Below, piece by piece: positions 16,294-24,256 of a stretch of DNA of 64,000 nt; position 1 is the stretch's first letter; each line of letters starts with the position of its first letter. The notes under the pieces are model-generated. The model did not search any database. It had not been told where the DNA came from and worked only from the letters and a program-made list of their open reading frames with translations. The stretch lies in NCBI RefSeq assembly GCF_020614395.1, contig NZ_CP085324.1, positions 1,059,564 to 1,123,563 on the forward strand. The letters are read 5' to 3'. The DNA is from Salarchaeum japonicum. Lineage in GTDB: Archaea > Halobacteriota > Halobacteria > Halobacteriales > Halobacteriaceae. Both the position numbers and the translations under genes were made by a program.

Positions 16294-16770
16294 CTACCCC
16301 TCCTGTTCGACGCCCGCCTCGCCGTCCGCGTCCGCGTCGGCGTCCTCGGCGAGCGCGTCGTCGATGAACTCGTGGGCGTCCCGGAGGATGTCCCGCGGGC
16401 CGTCCTGCGTGATGGTGTTCACCGCCTGCTCGTAGTCGCGCCACTGGAGGTCTGAGTGTTCGCTGGACAGTTCTGCCGAGGCCTCGTACGACTTCGCGAT
16501 GAAGAGGTGGACGGTCTTGTGGATGCGGTCGCCGCCCGCCTCGAACACGTAGTCGTAGTCGTCGCGGAAACCGTCGAGGAGTCTGAAGTCCTCGATACCG
16601 GCTTCCTCCTGAACCTCACGGATAGCCGTCTGCTGGAGTTCTTCGTCCCCCTCGACGCCGCCCTTGGGAAACTCCCAATCGCCGGGCCGGCTCTTGAGGA
16701 GGAGGTATTCGCGCCGGCCTCGCGTATCCCGAAAGAGGATCGCACCGGCGCTGGTTGCTTCAACCGTCAT
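16294..16770 (-). CDS. Nudix hydrolase, Ap4A/nucleotide-cleaning type
   Basis: 158 residues. The Nudix box GGVEGDEELQQTAIREVQEE(AGI) spans residues 37-59 and has every key residue (G, E, REx2EE, G). The upstream strand YLLLKSRPGDWEFPKGG is like bis(5'-nucleosyl)-tetraphosphatases, which cleave dinucleoside polyphosphates with Mg2+. The tail DALAEDADADADGEAG is acidic and probably disordered. It is the first gene of a two-gene operon with the nuclease-like protein, and is divergent from the S10-like gene. Confidence 0.93.
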   Translation of the reverse strand: MTVEATSAGAILFRDTRGRREYLLLKSRPGDWEFPKGGVEGDEELQQTAIREVQEEAGIEDFRLLDGFRDDYDYVFEAGGDRIHKTVHLFIAKSYEASAELSSEHSDLQWRDYEQAVNTITQDGPRDILRDAHEFIDDALAEDADADADGEAGVEQEG

Positions 16771-16895
16771 TACGTTATGTTACTTGTCTCCGGGTTAAGT
16801 GAATGTCGGACCCGCGCGACCCCGTGGCACGCGAGGGCGAAGGCACACGACTTTTCACGGTGGACTGCATCGTACCGTATTACCCAGTTCCAGCC

Positions 16896-17231
16896 ATGAC
16901 CTTCGTAACCAAGCTCACGTTCACGAGCGGGGACCGAGACACCCTCGAACGGGTCGTCCGGGACATCCGCGACAACGTACGACGAAAAGGCGCAGAGATC
17001 AAGGGCCCGCACTCGGACACGCCCGAGAACTACTACGTCTCTCAGTACAAATCCCTCGACGGGGACGAGTCAGACCAGTACGGCGCGTGGAACTACACCG
17101 TCTACCAGCGCCGCCTCGAAATCCACGGCCACGACGACCTCGCGCGCCGCGTGATGGAACGCGACCTCCCCGCAAGCATCCGCATGGAAGCGGACATCGA
17201 ACGCGTTCAAGCGGTCGGCTCCACGGCATAA
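16896..17231 (+). CDS. S10-like (uS10/mL48 family) protein
   Basis: 111 residues. The fold of ribosomal protein uS10 is visible: strand MTFVTKLTFTSGDRDTLERVVRDI, the Lys/His-rich loop RRKGAEIKGPHSDTPENYYV, then YTVYQRRLEIHGHDDLARRVMERDLPASIRMEADIERV. The canonical rpsJ gene of archaea follows tef1a; here it stands alone, so this is probably the haloarchaeal uS10 paralogue. Whether it joins the ribosome is unknown. Confidence 0.85.
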   Translation: MTFVTKLTFTSGDRDTLERVVRDIRDNVRRKGAEIKGPHSDTPENYYVSQYKSLDGDESDQYGAWNYTVYQRRLEIHGHDDLARRVMERDLPASIRMEADIERVQAVGSTA

Positions 17232-17249
17232 CTTCTCACGACGCCCCGA

Positions 17250-17263
17250 CCCCACACGTGGGG
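17250..17263. terminator. Perfect CCCCAC/GTGGGG inverted repeat after the S10-like gene
   Basis: The palindrome begins 19 bases after the S10-like stop and could form a short stem. No T-run follows at once. The rest of the gap to 17430 holds no recognisable gene. Confidence 0.35.
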
Positions 17264-17429
17264 AGGGTGCGGCCAACCGAATCCGATAGCACCGCGAACA
17301 GACACCAGAGCGACGCCTCCGACAGCGCCGCTGTAACGGAGACGGCGGGCGGTTTCGACGATAGCGTTCGGACGAACGACCGAGTTCTCCGGACCGCGTT
17401 CGTCCGGTTCACTCGCAGCTTCGCCGAGA

Positions 17430-17524
17430 TATTTTTATTGCCAGAACGCGGAGCGCTCTCGCCCTTTTTAGTCGAGGTTTTTGCGGCGAGCGGGTCGCGG
17501 AAGGCGACCCCGAGCCGTAAAAAG
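17430..17524. repeat. Two-hairpin T-run intergenic element, copy B
   Basis: ATTTTTATTG, a GAGCGCTC palindrome, then CTTTTTAGTCGAGGTTTTTGC. A hairpin GGGTCGC/GCGACCC follows (17492-17498 and 17504-17510), and GTAAAAAG lies just after the OsmC gene stop as read from the minus strand. The order of parts matches copies at 9.2 kb and 30.8 kb; the first hairpin is weaker here. Confidence 0.7.
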
Positions 17525-17528
17525 TCCG

Positions 17529-17927
17529 TTAGAAGGCGTTCGCTTCCGCCGTGATGTCCGCGTGCAGTTCCTCGCGGAGGGCGGAGTGGACGTGACAGAT
17601 GTCCTCGCCGCGCGCGACGATGTCGTCGAGGTCGTCCTCGGGGACGTCGGCTTCGACCTTGATGTGGAAGCGGATGGCTTCGAGGTCGTCGTCGTCGTCC
17701 AGGTCGGCTTCGGCGTCGATTTCGATTTTGCCGAGGTCGTCGTAGTCGCGCTGCTGGCCGCCGACGCGGAACGCGGGAATGTAGCAGGACGCGTAGTCCG
17801 CGACGAGGGTGGCGTTGGGGTTCGGGCCCTCCTGGTCGGTGGCGTCGATGGTGAGTTCGAAGTCGCCGATTCGGGAGCGCGTGACGAAGCCCTCCTCCGA
17901 GGTGCTGGTGATGTCGATGTCCGTCAT
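17529..17927 (-). CDS. OsmC/Ohr-family protein
   Basis: 132 residues. The two conserved cysteine contexts of the family are present: ADYASCYIPAFRVGG (N-terminal peroxidatic position) and ARGEDICHVHSAL. Between them lies the strand EAIRFHIKVEADVPEDDL. The family reduces organic hydroperoxides or acts as redox-active thiol proteins in the cytosol. The gene stands alone, read away from the MBL-fold gene region on the same strand with 78 bases between. A general stress role is likely, but the substrate is not shown. Confidence 0.9.
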   Translation of the reverse strand: MTDIDITSTSEEGFVTRSRIGDFELTIDATDQEGPNPNATLVADYASCYIPAFRVGGQQRDYDDLGKIEIDAEADLDDDDDLEAIRFHIKVEADVPEDDLDDIVARGEDICHVHSALREELHADITAEANAF

Positions 17928-18005
17928 TGCGTTCGAGTGGTCGCCCGGAAAATAGGTAAGCGTTGTCCCTTCGGTACGCGTGGCCTCGACTCGGGCGCGC
18001 GACCG

Positions 18006-18716
18006 TCAGAGGGGGAAGGTCTCGTCGCCGTCGAGCACGTGGACTTCGGCGTCGCTCCCGGTGGCTTTGACTTCCTTCACGAAGTCGTCGGTGTCGATTT
18101 CGATGGGCGGGAAGCTATCGTAGTGCATCGGGAACGCGTGGTCGACGTCGAGCCAGTCCACGGCGACGGCGGCCTGCCAGGGCCCCATGGTGAAGTGGTC
18201 GCCGGCGGGGACGGCGGCGGCGTCGGGTTCGAGGTAGGGCGCGATGACGTCCTTCATCTCGGAGTGCAGGCTGGTGTCGCCGGCGTGGTAGAACGTCGTG
18301 GAGTCCTCGTCGGCGACCTGCGTGGGTTTCGTGTCCGAAATCACGAACCCGGCGGGCATCCCGCCGGTCGCGCCGTAGTCGGTGTCGATGCCGTTCGAGT
18401 GGTCGGCGCGAACCATCGTGACGAAGGCGTCGCCGGCCTCGAACGTGCCGCCGAGGTTCATGCCGGTGCCGTCCTCGACGCCGTACTCGTCGGTGAGGTA
18501 GCTGATGATTTCGGGCGTCGAGACGAAGTGCGCGCCGCGGAAGCGATCCGAGTCGGCGATGTGGTCTGCGTGGCCGTGCGTCACGAGGACGTAGTCGGGG
18601 TTGAGTTCCTCGGGGTCGGTGTCCGTCTTCGGGTTGTCGAAGAACGGGTCGATGAGGAGGCTCGTGTCGCCGACTTCGACGCCCCAGGTCGCGTGGCCGT
18701 ACCAGGTGAGTTCCAT
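18006..18716 (-). CDS. Metal-dependent hydrolase, MBL fold (UPF0173-like)
   Basis: 236 residues starting [24 protein letters not shown]. The metal motif [13 protein letters not shown] gives the HxHxDH signature, followed by GMNLGGTF and [12 protein letters not shown] carrying further ligands, and [11 protein letters not shown] near the C-terminus. This subgroup is a conserved archaeal and bacterial family of hydrolases with unknown substrate. It is divergent from the FAH-family gene. The start at 18716 is favoured since the first beta strand begins at once. Confidence 0.93.
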   Translation of the reverse strand: MELTWYGHATWGVEVGDTSLLIDPFFDNPKTDTDPEELNPDYVLVTHGHADHIADSDRFRGAHFVSTPEIISYLTDEYGVEDGTGMNLGGTFEAGDAFVTMVRADHSNGIDTDYGATGGMPAGFVISDTKPTQVADEDSTTFYHAGDTSLHSEMKDVIAPYLEPDAAAVPAGDHFTMGPWQAAVAVDWLDVDHAFPMHYDSFPPIEIDTDDFVKEVKATGSDAEVHVLDGDETFPL

Positions 18717-18815
18717 TGCGGCCGTCGATACGGACGTGCGACCCATAAATCGTACCGCCGACGCTCGGTCTTCTGTTTCCACAACGCTTACGCCCCGCGT
18801 CTCGAACGCGTAGGT

Positions 18816-19544
18816 ATGCATCACGTCCGATTCCGCGATCCCGCGGGCGCAGTCAGAGACGGCGAGTACCACGGCGACGAAGTGTCCTTCGGCGGCCGAA
18901 CCTACGACATCGACGACGTGGAGGTTCTCCCGCCGACCGACCCGACGAAGGTCGTCTGCGTCGGTCGGAACTACGCGAAGCACGCCGAGGAGCGCGGTGA
19001 GGACGTCCCCGACCGCCCCCTGCTCTTTCTGAAGCCGCCGAACGCCGTCACCGGCCCGGGCGCGACCGTCACTCTCCCCGAGGGCAAGTACTGCGAGCAC
19101 GAGGCCGAACTCGCCGTCGTCATCGGGAAGGAGGCGAAGAACGTGGACGCAGAGAACGCAGAGGAGTACATCGCGGGCTACACCGTCGCGGACGACGTGT
19201 CGAACCGCGACGACCAGGACGCGGAGAAGAACTGGGTTCGCGGGAAGGCGTTCGACGGCGCGTGCCCGCTCGGCCCCGTCCTCGCCGACCCCGAACACCT
19301 CCCCGAGGACGCCTCGATTTCGCTCCGCGTGAACGGCGAGACCCGCCAGGACTCCAGCATCGAGCACTTCATCTTCGAGATTCCCGAGCTCGTCGAGGAG
19401 ATCACGAGCTACCTCACGCTCGAACCCGGCGACGTAGTCATCACGGGGACGCCCGAGGGCGTGAACGAACTCACCGACGGCGACCGCGTGGAGGTCGAAA
19501 TCGAGGGCGTCGGCACCCTCGAACACACCGTCGAGCGCGCCTGA
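18816..19544 (+). CDS. Fumarylacetoacetate hydrolase (FAH)-family protein
   Basis: 242 residues. The family core is clear: [30 protein letters not shown], the metal-binding [45 protein letters not shown], and [11 protein letters not shown] near the C-terminus. Members cleave or decarboxylate 2-oxo acids such as acylpyruvates, oxaloacetate or homoprotocatechuate intermediates. The start at 18816 gives [11 protein letters not shown]. It ends one base from the convergent membrane-protein gene. The specific substrate cannot be stated. Confidence 0.94.
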   Translation: MHHVRFRDPAGAVRDGEYHGDEVSFGGRTYDIDDVEVLPPTDPTKVVCVGRNYAKHAEERGEDVPDRPLLFLKPPNAVTGPGATVTLPEGKYCEHEAELAVVIGKEAKNVDAENAEEYIAGYTVADDVSNRDDQDAEKNWVRGKAFDGACPLGPVLADPEHLPEDASISLRVNGETRQDSSIEHFIFEIPELVEEITSYLTLEPGDVVITGTPEGVNELTDGDRVEVEIEGVGTLEHTVERA

Positions 19545-19545
19545 G

Positions 19546-19914
19546 CTAGATTCCGGGGACGCCGAACGCGTCGAACTCGTCCTCGAACGCGCCGAAGGAT
19601 TCCGCGAACGCGAGCACGACGACGAGCGTGAGCCACGCGACGAGCGTGATGAGCGCGGCGTTCACCCAGCCGCCGGGGTAGCGGTGTTTGACGACCCAGA
19701 GGTAGGCGAGGAAGACGAGGATGGGGCCGAGGAGGGGAATCCAGCCGAGGAACGTCGCGGTTATCGCCCAGACGATTGCGCCGACCAGCGCGGTGACGAC
19801 GGCGTGACTGTAGTCGTCAACGCCGGCGACGACGCGCCCGCCGACGTAGATGCCGAACCCGCCGACGAGGAGGCTGACGACGAACAGGACGAGACCGCTC
19901 GTGAGTGGTGCCAT
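19546..19914 (-). CDS. Integral membrane protein, four predicted helices
   Basis: 122 residues. Hydrophobic segments are at about 5-28 ([21 protein letters not shown]), 38-55 ([16 protein letters not shown]), 57-72 ([16 protein letters not shown]) and 85-105. It looks like the small haloarchaeal membrane proteins with a YVGGRVVAG motif after the first helix. No enzymatic motif. It is followed 25 bases upstream by another membrane protein gene on the same strand, so the two may be co-transcribed. Confidence 0.8.
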   Translation of the reverse strand: MAPLTSGLVLFVVSLLVGGFGIYVGGRVVAGVDDYSHAVVTALVGAIVWAITATFLGWIPLLGPILVFLAYLWVVKHRYPGGWVNAALITLVAWLTLVVVLAFAESFGAFEDEFDAFGVPGI

Positions 19915-19939
19915 ATGCGGTCGAAGGACGGCCGACTAC

Positions 19940-20395
19940 TTAAACGAGGTTGCCGGCGAGCGCGGCGGCGTCGAGCAGGAGAAGGACGCCGACGAGCGCG
20001 GCGGCGAGGAGGAACGGCCGCGCGTTCTCCGCGGGCGTGCGAACCTTCCCGGAGTCGGCGGCGTCCGTCAGCCGGGAGACGCCGACTTCGACGAGGCCGG
20101 TGAGGACGAACCAGAGGACGACCATCGTGAGGACGAGGTGGCTGTTCGGGTCGTCCGGGAACCGGCTGGTGTAGTCGAGGACGCTCCAGAGGCCGATGCC
20201 GGAGAGGAGCATCAGCGCGCTGGAGACGCGGTTGATGGTGCTGAGCTTCCCGGCGACGGCGGCGAGCACGCCCGGGGAGGCGTCGCCGGCGCGGCCGAGC
20301 GGGAGAACGGCGTACGCCGCGAACAGGACGCTTCCCGTCCAGAGCGAGGCGAACACCAGGTGGAACGCGTACAAGGCTGTCTCGGTGAGTGCCAT
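19940..20395 (-). CDS. Membrane protein, CopD/DUF2269-like
   Basis: 151 residues with four hydrophobic helices: YAFHLVFASLWTGSVLFAAY, SSALMLLSGIGLWSVLDY, LVLTMVVLWFVLTGLVEVG and FLLAAALVGVLLLLDAAAL. The HLVFASLWTGSVLF start resembles the CopD-like and DUF2269 membrane families, where a helix-1 His and a Trp-Gly pair are common. The role is unknown; copper or heme-related transport is only a guess from the fold class. Two in-frame ATGs (20395 and 20401) are possible starts. Confidence 0.75.
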   Translation of the reverse strand: MALTETALYAFHLVFASLWTGSVLFAAYAVLPLGRAGDASPGVLAAVAGKLSTINRVSSALMLLSGIGLWSVLDYTSRFPDDPNSHLVLTMVVLWFVLTGLVEVGVSRLTDAADSGKVRTPAENARPFLLAAALVGVLLLLDAAALAGNLV

Positions 20396-20466
20396 ACCCA
20401 TCCTGGGGGCGGCGGCGACTTGAAACCCGCCGGGACTGACTTTGCGCGGGCGTCCGAACCACGGGT

Positions 20467-21429
20467 ATGGTCGCGCGAATCGTGGTTGACGACGACCCGA
20501 AGTACGACCCGAGCGCGTTCGAGCGCGCCGTCCCGGACGCCGCCGTCGCCGTGGGAGACCTCGACACCGCGGCGGGCCTCCGGGCGCACGCCGACGCGGA
20601 CGTGTGGGTGACGCCGAGCACCGCGCCCGTCACCGCGGACGTGCTCGCGGACGCGAGCGTTCGACTGATAGCGCAACCGAGCATCGGCGTGGACAACGTG
20701 GACGTGGCGGCCGCGGCGGCGCGCGGCGTGACGGTGGTGCACGCCGCGGACTACTGCGTGGACGAGGTGGCGACGCACGCCCTCAGCCTCCTGCTCGCGT
20801 GCGTTCGAAGCGTCCCCGCCTACGACGCGAGCGTCCGCGACGGCGAGTGGGACTGGCGGGTCGGCGCGCCCATCCACCGGCTCGCGGGCGCGACCGTCGG
20901 CCTCGTCTCCTTCGGCCCCATCGCCCGCGCGTTCCGCGACCGCCTCCGCGGGTTCGACGCCGACGTGCTCGCCTACGACCCCTACGTGGACGCCGACGTG
21001 ATGGCGCGCGAGAACGCGGAGAAAGTCACGTTCGAGGAGCTCACCGCGCGCGCCGACCACGTCAGCGTGCACGCGCCCCTCACGGACGAGACGCGCGGCC
21101 TCGTCGGCCGGGACGCCCTCGCCCGCCTCCGGGACGACGCGGTGGTCGTGAACGTCGGCCGCGGCGGCGTCGTGGACGAAGCCGCGCTGGTGGACGCGCT
21201 CGAATCCGGCGACATCGCCGCCGCCGGCCTCGACGTGTTCGAGACCGAACCCCTCCCCGCGGAGTCCGCGCTCCGCGACCGGGACGACGTGGTGTTGACG
21301 CCGCACGCCGGCTGGTACTCCGCGGAAGCGATGGCCGACGCGAACGAGTCCGTCGCCGCGGACGTGCGGCGGTTCCTCGACGGCGAGACGCCCGCGGGAC
21401 GCGTCGACCCGGACGCCGACTGGCTGTAG
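20467..21429 (+). CDS. D-isomer-specific 2-hydroxyacid dehydrogenase (CtBP-like)
   Basis: 320 residues with the two-domain formate/glycerate dehydrogenase fold. IGVDNVDVAAAAARGV and DEVATHALSLLLACVRSV belong to the catalytic domain. The NAD-binding part has LAGATVGLVSFGPIARAFRDRL, where the usual GxGxxG is changed to SFGPIA. The active-site set includes NVGRGGVVDEAALVDAL (Arg), FETEPLP (Glu) and TPHAGWYS (His). A paralogue lies at 27758-28714. The altered Rossmann loop suggests a C-terminal-binding-protein-like subgroup; the substrate is unknown. Confidence 0.9.
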   Translation: MVARIVVDDDPKYDPSAFERAVPDAAVAVGDLDTAAGLRAHADADVWVTPSTAPVTADVLADASVRLIAQPSIGVDNVDVAAAAARGVTVVHAADYCVDEVATHALSLLLACVRSVPAYDASVRDGEWDWRVGAPIHRLAGATVGLVSFGPIARAFRDRLRGFDADVLAYDPYVDADVMARENAEKVTFEELTARADHVSVHAPLTDETRGLVGRDALARLRDDAVVVNVGRGGVVDEAALVDALESGDIAAAGLDVFETEPLPAESALRDRDDVVLTPHAGWYSAEAMADANESVAADVRRFLDGETPAGRVDPDADWL

Positions 21430-21464
21430 GGAGGCTTAAGGCCGCCCGGGCGCTCGGTTCACCC
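21430..21464 (+). promoter_or_regulatory. TATA-like box of hisC
   Basis: CTTAAG at 21435-21440 is centred about 27 bases before the ATG at 21465, so hisC may have its own leaderless transcript despite only 35 bases separating it from the gene before. Confidence 0.45.
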
Positions 21465-22583
21465 ATGCACCCACGGGACCTCTCCGACCACGTCGAGTAC
21501 CAGGCGGGTCGGGGAATCGAGGAGGTCGCGCGCGAGCTCGGCCGCGACCCCTCGGAGTTCGTGAAGCTCGCGTCGAACGAGAACATGTTCGGCCCAAGCC
21601 CGCTCGGAGCGGAGGCCGTCCGCGAGACCGCGACCGACGTTCACCACTACCCGACCGCCGACCACGCCGACCTCGTCGCGCGCATCGCCGACGAGTGGGA
21701 CGTGACGGACGACCAGGTCTGGCTCGCGAACGGCGGGGACGGCGCGCTCGACTACCTCGCGCGCGCCACCCTCGAACCCGGCGACGACGTGCTCGTGCCC
21801 GACCCCGGGTTCTCGTACTACGGGATGACCGCGCGCTTCCACCACGGCGGCGTTTCGACCTATCCGGTCGAGCGCGACGACGGCTTCTCGCTCACCGCGG
21901 ACGCCGTCCTCGACGCCTACGACGGCGAGCGCGTCGTCTTCCTCACCAGCCCCCACAACCCCAGCGGCGGCCGGTTCACGCTCGACGCCGTCGAGGAAAT
22001 CGCGGAGGAGACGGACGAGGAGACGCTGGTGGTCGTGGACGAGGCGTACGGCGAGTTCACGGACGCGCCGACCGCAATCGACCTCGTGCGAACCCGGGAC
22101 GGCGTCGCCGGGTCGAACCCGGCGGCCAGTCGCGCGAAGCGCGACGACGTCGTGGTTCTGCGGACGTTCTCGAAGGCGTACGGGCTCGCGGGCCTCCGCC
22201 TCGGGTACGCGGTAGTGCCCGAGGCGTGGGCGGACGCGTACCGGCGCGTGAACACGCCGTTCGCCGCGAACCTCGTCGCGTGTCGCGCCGGGCTGGCCGC
22301 GCTGGAGGACGACGAGCACGTCGAGCGGACGGTCGAGACCGCGGCGTGGGCGCGCGAGTACATGACCGAGCACATCGACGCGCGCGTGTTCGAGAGTCAC
22401 GGGAACTTCGTGCTCGTCGAAGTCGGGGACGCCGCGGCGGTCGCGGACGCCCTGAAGCGCCGCGGCGTCATCGTCCGCGACTGCACGAGCTTCGGGCTGG
22501 ACGACTGCATCCGCATCACGTGCGGCACGAAGGAGGAGACCGAGACCGTCGTCGCGGAGCTGAACGAGGTGCTCGCGGAGTGA
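21465..22583 (+). CDS. hisC: Histidinol-phosphate aminotransferase
   Basis: 372 residues, a fold-type I PLP enzyme. Family landmarks are VKLASNENMFGPSP near residue 30, NGGDGALDYLAR, SPHNPSGG, VVDEAYGEF and the PLP-lysine segment TFSKAYGLAGLRLGYAV. The C-terminus ends with RDCTSFGLDDCIRITCGT, which is typical of HisC. It converts imidazole-acetol phosphate to histidinol phosphate in histidine synthesis. Other his genes are not nearby, which is usual in haloarchaea. The stop TGA overlaps the GTG start of the next gene. Confidence 0.95.
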   Translation: MHPRDLSDHVEYQAGRGIEEVARELGRDPSEFVKLASNENMFGPSPLGAEAVRETATDVHHYPTADHADLVARIADEWDVTDDQVWLANGGDGALDYLARATLEPGDDVLVPDPGFSYYGMTARFHHGGVSTYPVERDDGFSLTADAVLDAYDGERVVFLTSPHNPSGGRFTLDAVEEIAEETDEETLVVVDEAYGEFTDAPTAIDLVRTRDGVAGSNPAASRAKRDDVVVLRTFSKAYGLAGLRLGYAVVPEAWADAYRRVNTPFAANLVACRAGLAALEDDEHVERTVETAAWAREYMTEHIDARVFESHGNFVLVEVGDAAAVADALKRRGVIVRDCTSFGLDDCIRITCGTKEETETVVAELNEVLAE

Positions 22584-23086
22584 GAGTCGCGGTTACGGGT
22601 ACGCCGGGGACGGGGAAGACGACGGCCACCGACCTCGTGGACGCCGACCTCGACGTGATTCACCTGAACGACGAAATACGCGAGCGCGGCCTCTACACCG
22701 AACGCGACGAGGAACGGGACAGTCTCGTCGTGGACGTGGACGCCGCCCGCGAGTGGCTGGACGGCCGGGACGACGTGCTCGTGGACAGCCACCTCGCGCA
22801 CTACTTCGACGCCGACATCTGCATCGTCCTGCGCTGTCACCCGCGCGAACTCGACCAGCGGCTCCGCGAGCGCGGCGAACCCGAACCGAAAGCCAGGGAG
22901 AACGCTGAATCCGAAGCGCTCGACGTGATTCTCGCCGAGGCGGTCTCCGAGTTCGGGGAGAACCGCGTCTACGAGATAGACACGTCGAACCGGCCGCCCG
23001 AAGAAGTCGCGGGCGACATCGAAGCCGTCATCGCGGGCGACCGCGACCCGAGCGCGGGCCGCGTGGACTTCACTGACTACCTATGA
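22580..23086 (+). CDS. AK6/Fap7-type adenylate kinase
   Basis: 168 residues, GTG start overlapping the hisC stop by four bases (GTGA). The P-loop GTPGTGKT spans residues 7-14, followed by IHLNDEIRERGL, VDSHLAHYF and CIVLRCHPRELDQRLRERG, which are characteristic of the AK6 family rather than canonical adenylate kinase. Such proteins have nucleotide kinase activity and, in eukaryotes, function in small-subunit ribosome maturation. It is translationally coupled on both sides. Confidence 0.92.
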   Translation: MRVAVTGTPGTGKTTATDLVDADLDVIHLNDEIRERGLYTERDEERDSLVVDVDAAREWLDGRDDVLVDSHLAHYFDADICIVLRCHPRELDQRLRERGEPEPKARENAESEALDVILAEAVSEFGENRVYEIDTSNRPPEEVAGDIEAVIAGDRDPSAGRVDFTDYL

Positions 23087-23691
23087 CGCTCGATCAGTAC
23101 CGCTCGCTCGCCTCGCGCATCCTCCGCCCGTTCGTCCGCCTCTCGGTCAGACTGAACCTCACTCCGGACGGCATCAGCGTCGCCGCGTTCGCGCTCGCCG
23201 TGCTCGCCGCCGGCGCGTTCTATCGGGCCGGCCCCGGCCCCGACTGGTGGTACGGCGTCGGCGCGCTCCTCGTCCTCCTCAACGGGATGCTCGACCTGCT
23301 CGACGGAGCCGTCGCGCGCGAACTCGACACGGACAGCCCCGCCGGCGACCTCCTCGACCACGTCCTCGACCGCTACGCCGACATCGTCATCCTCGCCGGC
23401 CTCGCCGCCGGCATCGAACAGTACGCGCTCGGGTTCGCCGCCGTCACCGGCGTCCTGATGACCTCGTACCTCGGCACGCAGACCGAGGCCGTCGGCCTCG
23501 AACGCCAGTACGGCGGCCTCCTCGGGCGCGCCGACCGCCTCGCGCTCGTCTGCCTCACCGGCGGCATCTCGGTCGTCGTCCCCGTCGTCGCGGACGTGAG
23601 CGTCGTCGCGTGGCTGCTCGGCCTGTTCGCCGTCGTCGGCCACCTCACCGCCCTCCAGCGATTCCTCGGCGCGTGGCGAGACCTCCAGTAA
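23083..23691 (+). CDS. CDP-alcohol phosphatidyltransferase, probably archaetidyl-polar-head enzyme
   Basis: 202 residues, several membrane helices. The full family signature is seen: Asp71, Asp74-Gly75, Ala78-Arg79, Gly88, Asp92 and Asp96 in the segment starting LDLLDGAVAREL and ending DHVLDRY. It transfers a polar head group or its phosphate onto CDP-archaeol in the membrane. In archaea, members make archaetidylinositol phosphate, archaetidylglycerol phosphate or archaetidylserine; this one is closest in style to the inositol or glycerol types, not settled. The ATG overlaps the stop of the adenylate kinase gene. Confidence 0.92.
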   Translation: MTLDQYRSLASRILRPFVRLSVRLNLTPDGISVAAFALAVLAAGAFYRAGPGPDWWYGVGALLVLLNGMLDLLDGAVARELDTDSPAGDLLDHVLDRYADIVILAGLAAGIEQYALGFAAVTGVLMTSYLGTQTEAVGLERQYGGLLGRADRLALVCLTGGISVVVPVVADVSVVAWLLGLFAVVGHLTALQRFLGAWRDLQ

Positions 23692-23703
23692 CCGGCGGCG
23701 TGC

Positions 23704-23734
23704 GTTTTAAGCCGCTCCCGGAGCTAGATTCTCT
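23704..23734 (+). promoter_or_regulatory. TATA-like box of the MBF1 gene
   Basis: TTTTAAG at 23705-23711 is centred about 27 bases before the ATG at 23735, the spacing of a leaderless promoter. Confidence 0.5.
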
Positions 23735-24256
23735 ATGGTTCAATGCGAGATGTGTGGCGCGGAGACGGCGTCCCCCAAGACCATCAAGGTCGAGGGCGCG
23801 GAACTCGACGTCTGTGACGACTGCGCCGACTTCGGCACCGAAGTGAAGACCCAGTCGTCGTCCGCTACGTCCACCAAGTACTCCACGTCCTCCAGCAGTT
23901 CCTCGGGCGGCTCCAGCGGCTCCAGCGGCTCCTCCGGCGGGTCGTCGAACACGCGCCGCCGCGACATGTTCGACGAGATGGAGGAGGTCGCGTCGGACTA
24001 CGACGACCGAATCCGGAACGCCCGCGAGTCCGCCGGCCTCAGCCAGGAGGAACTCGCGAAGGAAATCAGCGAGAAAGCCAGTCTGGTGCGGAAGCTCGAA
24101 CGCGGTGCGATGCTCCCGAGCGACAGCGTCCAGAAGAAACTCGAAAAACGCCTCTCCATCACGCTCACCGAGTCGTCGAGCGGCGACGACGACTGGGAGT
24201 CCGAGAGCGGGGGCTCCGGCCTCACCCTCGGCGACATGGTCAAACGGAAGGACTAA
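23735..24256 (+). CDS. Multiprotein bridging factor 1 homologue (aMBF1)
   Basis: 173 residues. A zinc ribbon uses Cys4, Cys7, Cys27 and Cys30. Next comes a flexible linker of Ser, Gly and Thr (SSGGSSGSSGSSGGSS), then a Cro/C1-type helix-turn-helix: IRNARESAGLSQEELAKEIS and SLVRKLERGAMLPSD. This is the archaeal MBF1 layout, a ribosome-associated or transcription-related factor. The Ser/Gly linker is longer and more repetitive than the usual acidic one. The stop overlaps by four bases with the end of the convergent DHH-fusion gene. Confidence 0.94.
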   Translation: MVQCEMCGAETASPKTIKVEGAELDVCDDCADFGTEVKTQSSSATSTKYSTSSSSSSGGSSGSSGSSGGSSNTRRRDMFDEMEEVASDYDDRIRNARESAGLSQEELAKEISEKASLVRKLERGAMLPSDSVQKKLEKRLSITLTESSSGDDDWESESGGSGLTLGDMVKRKD

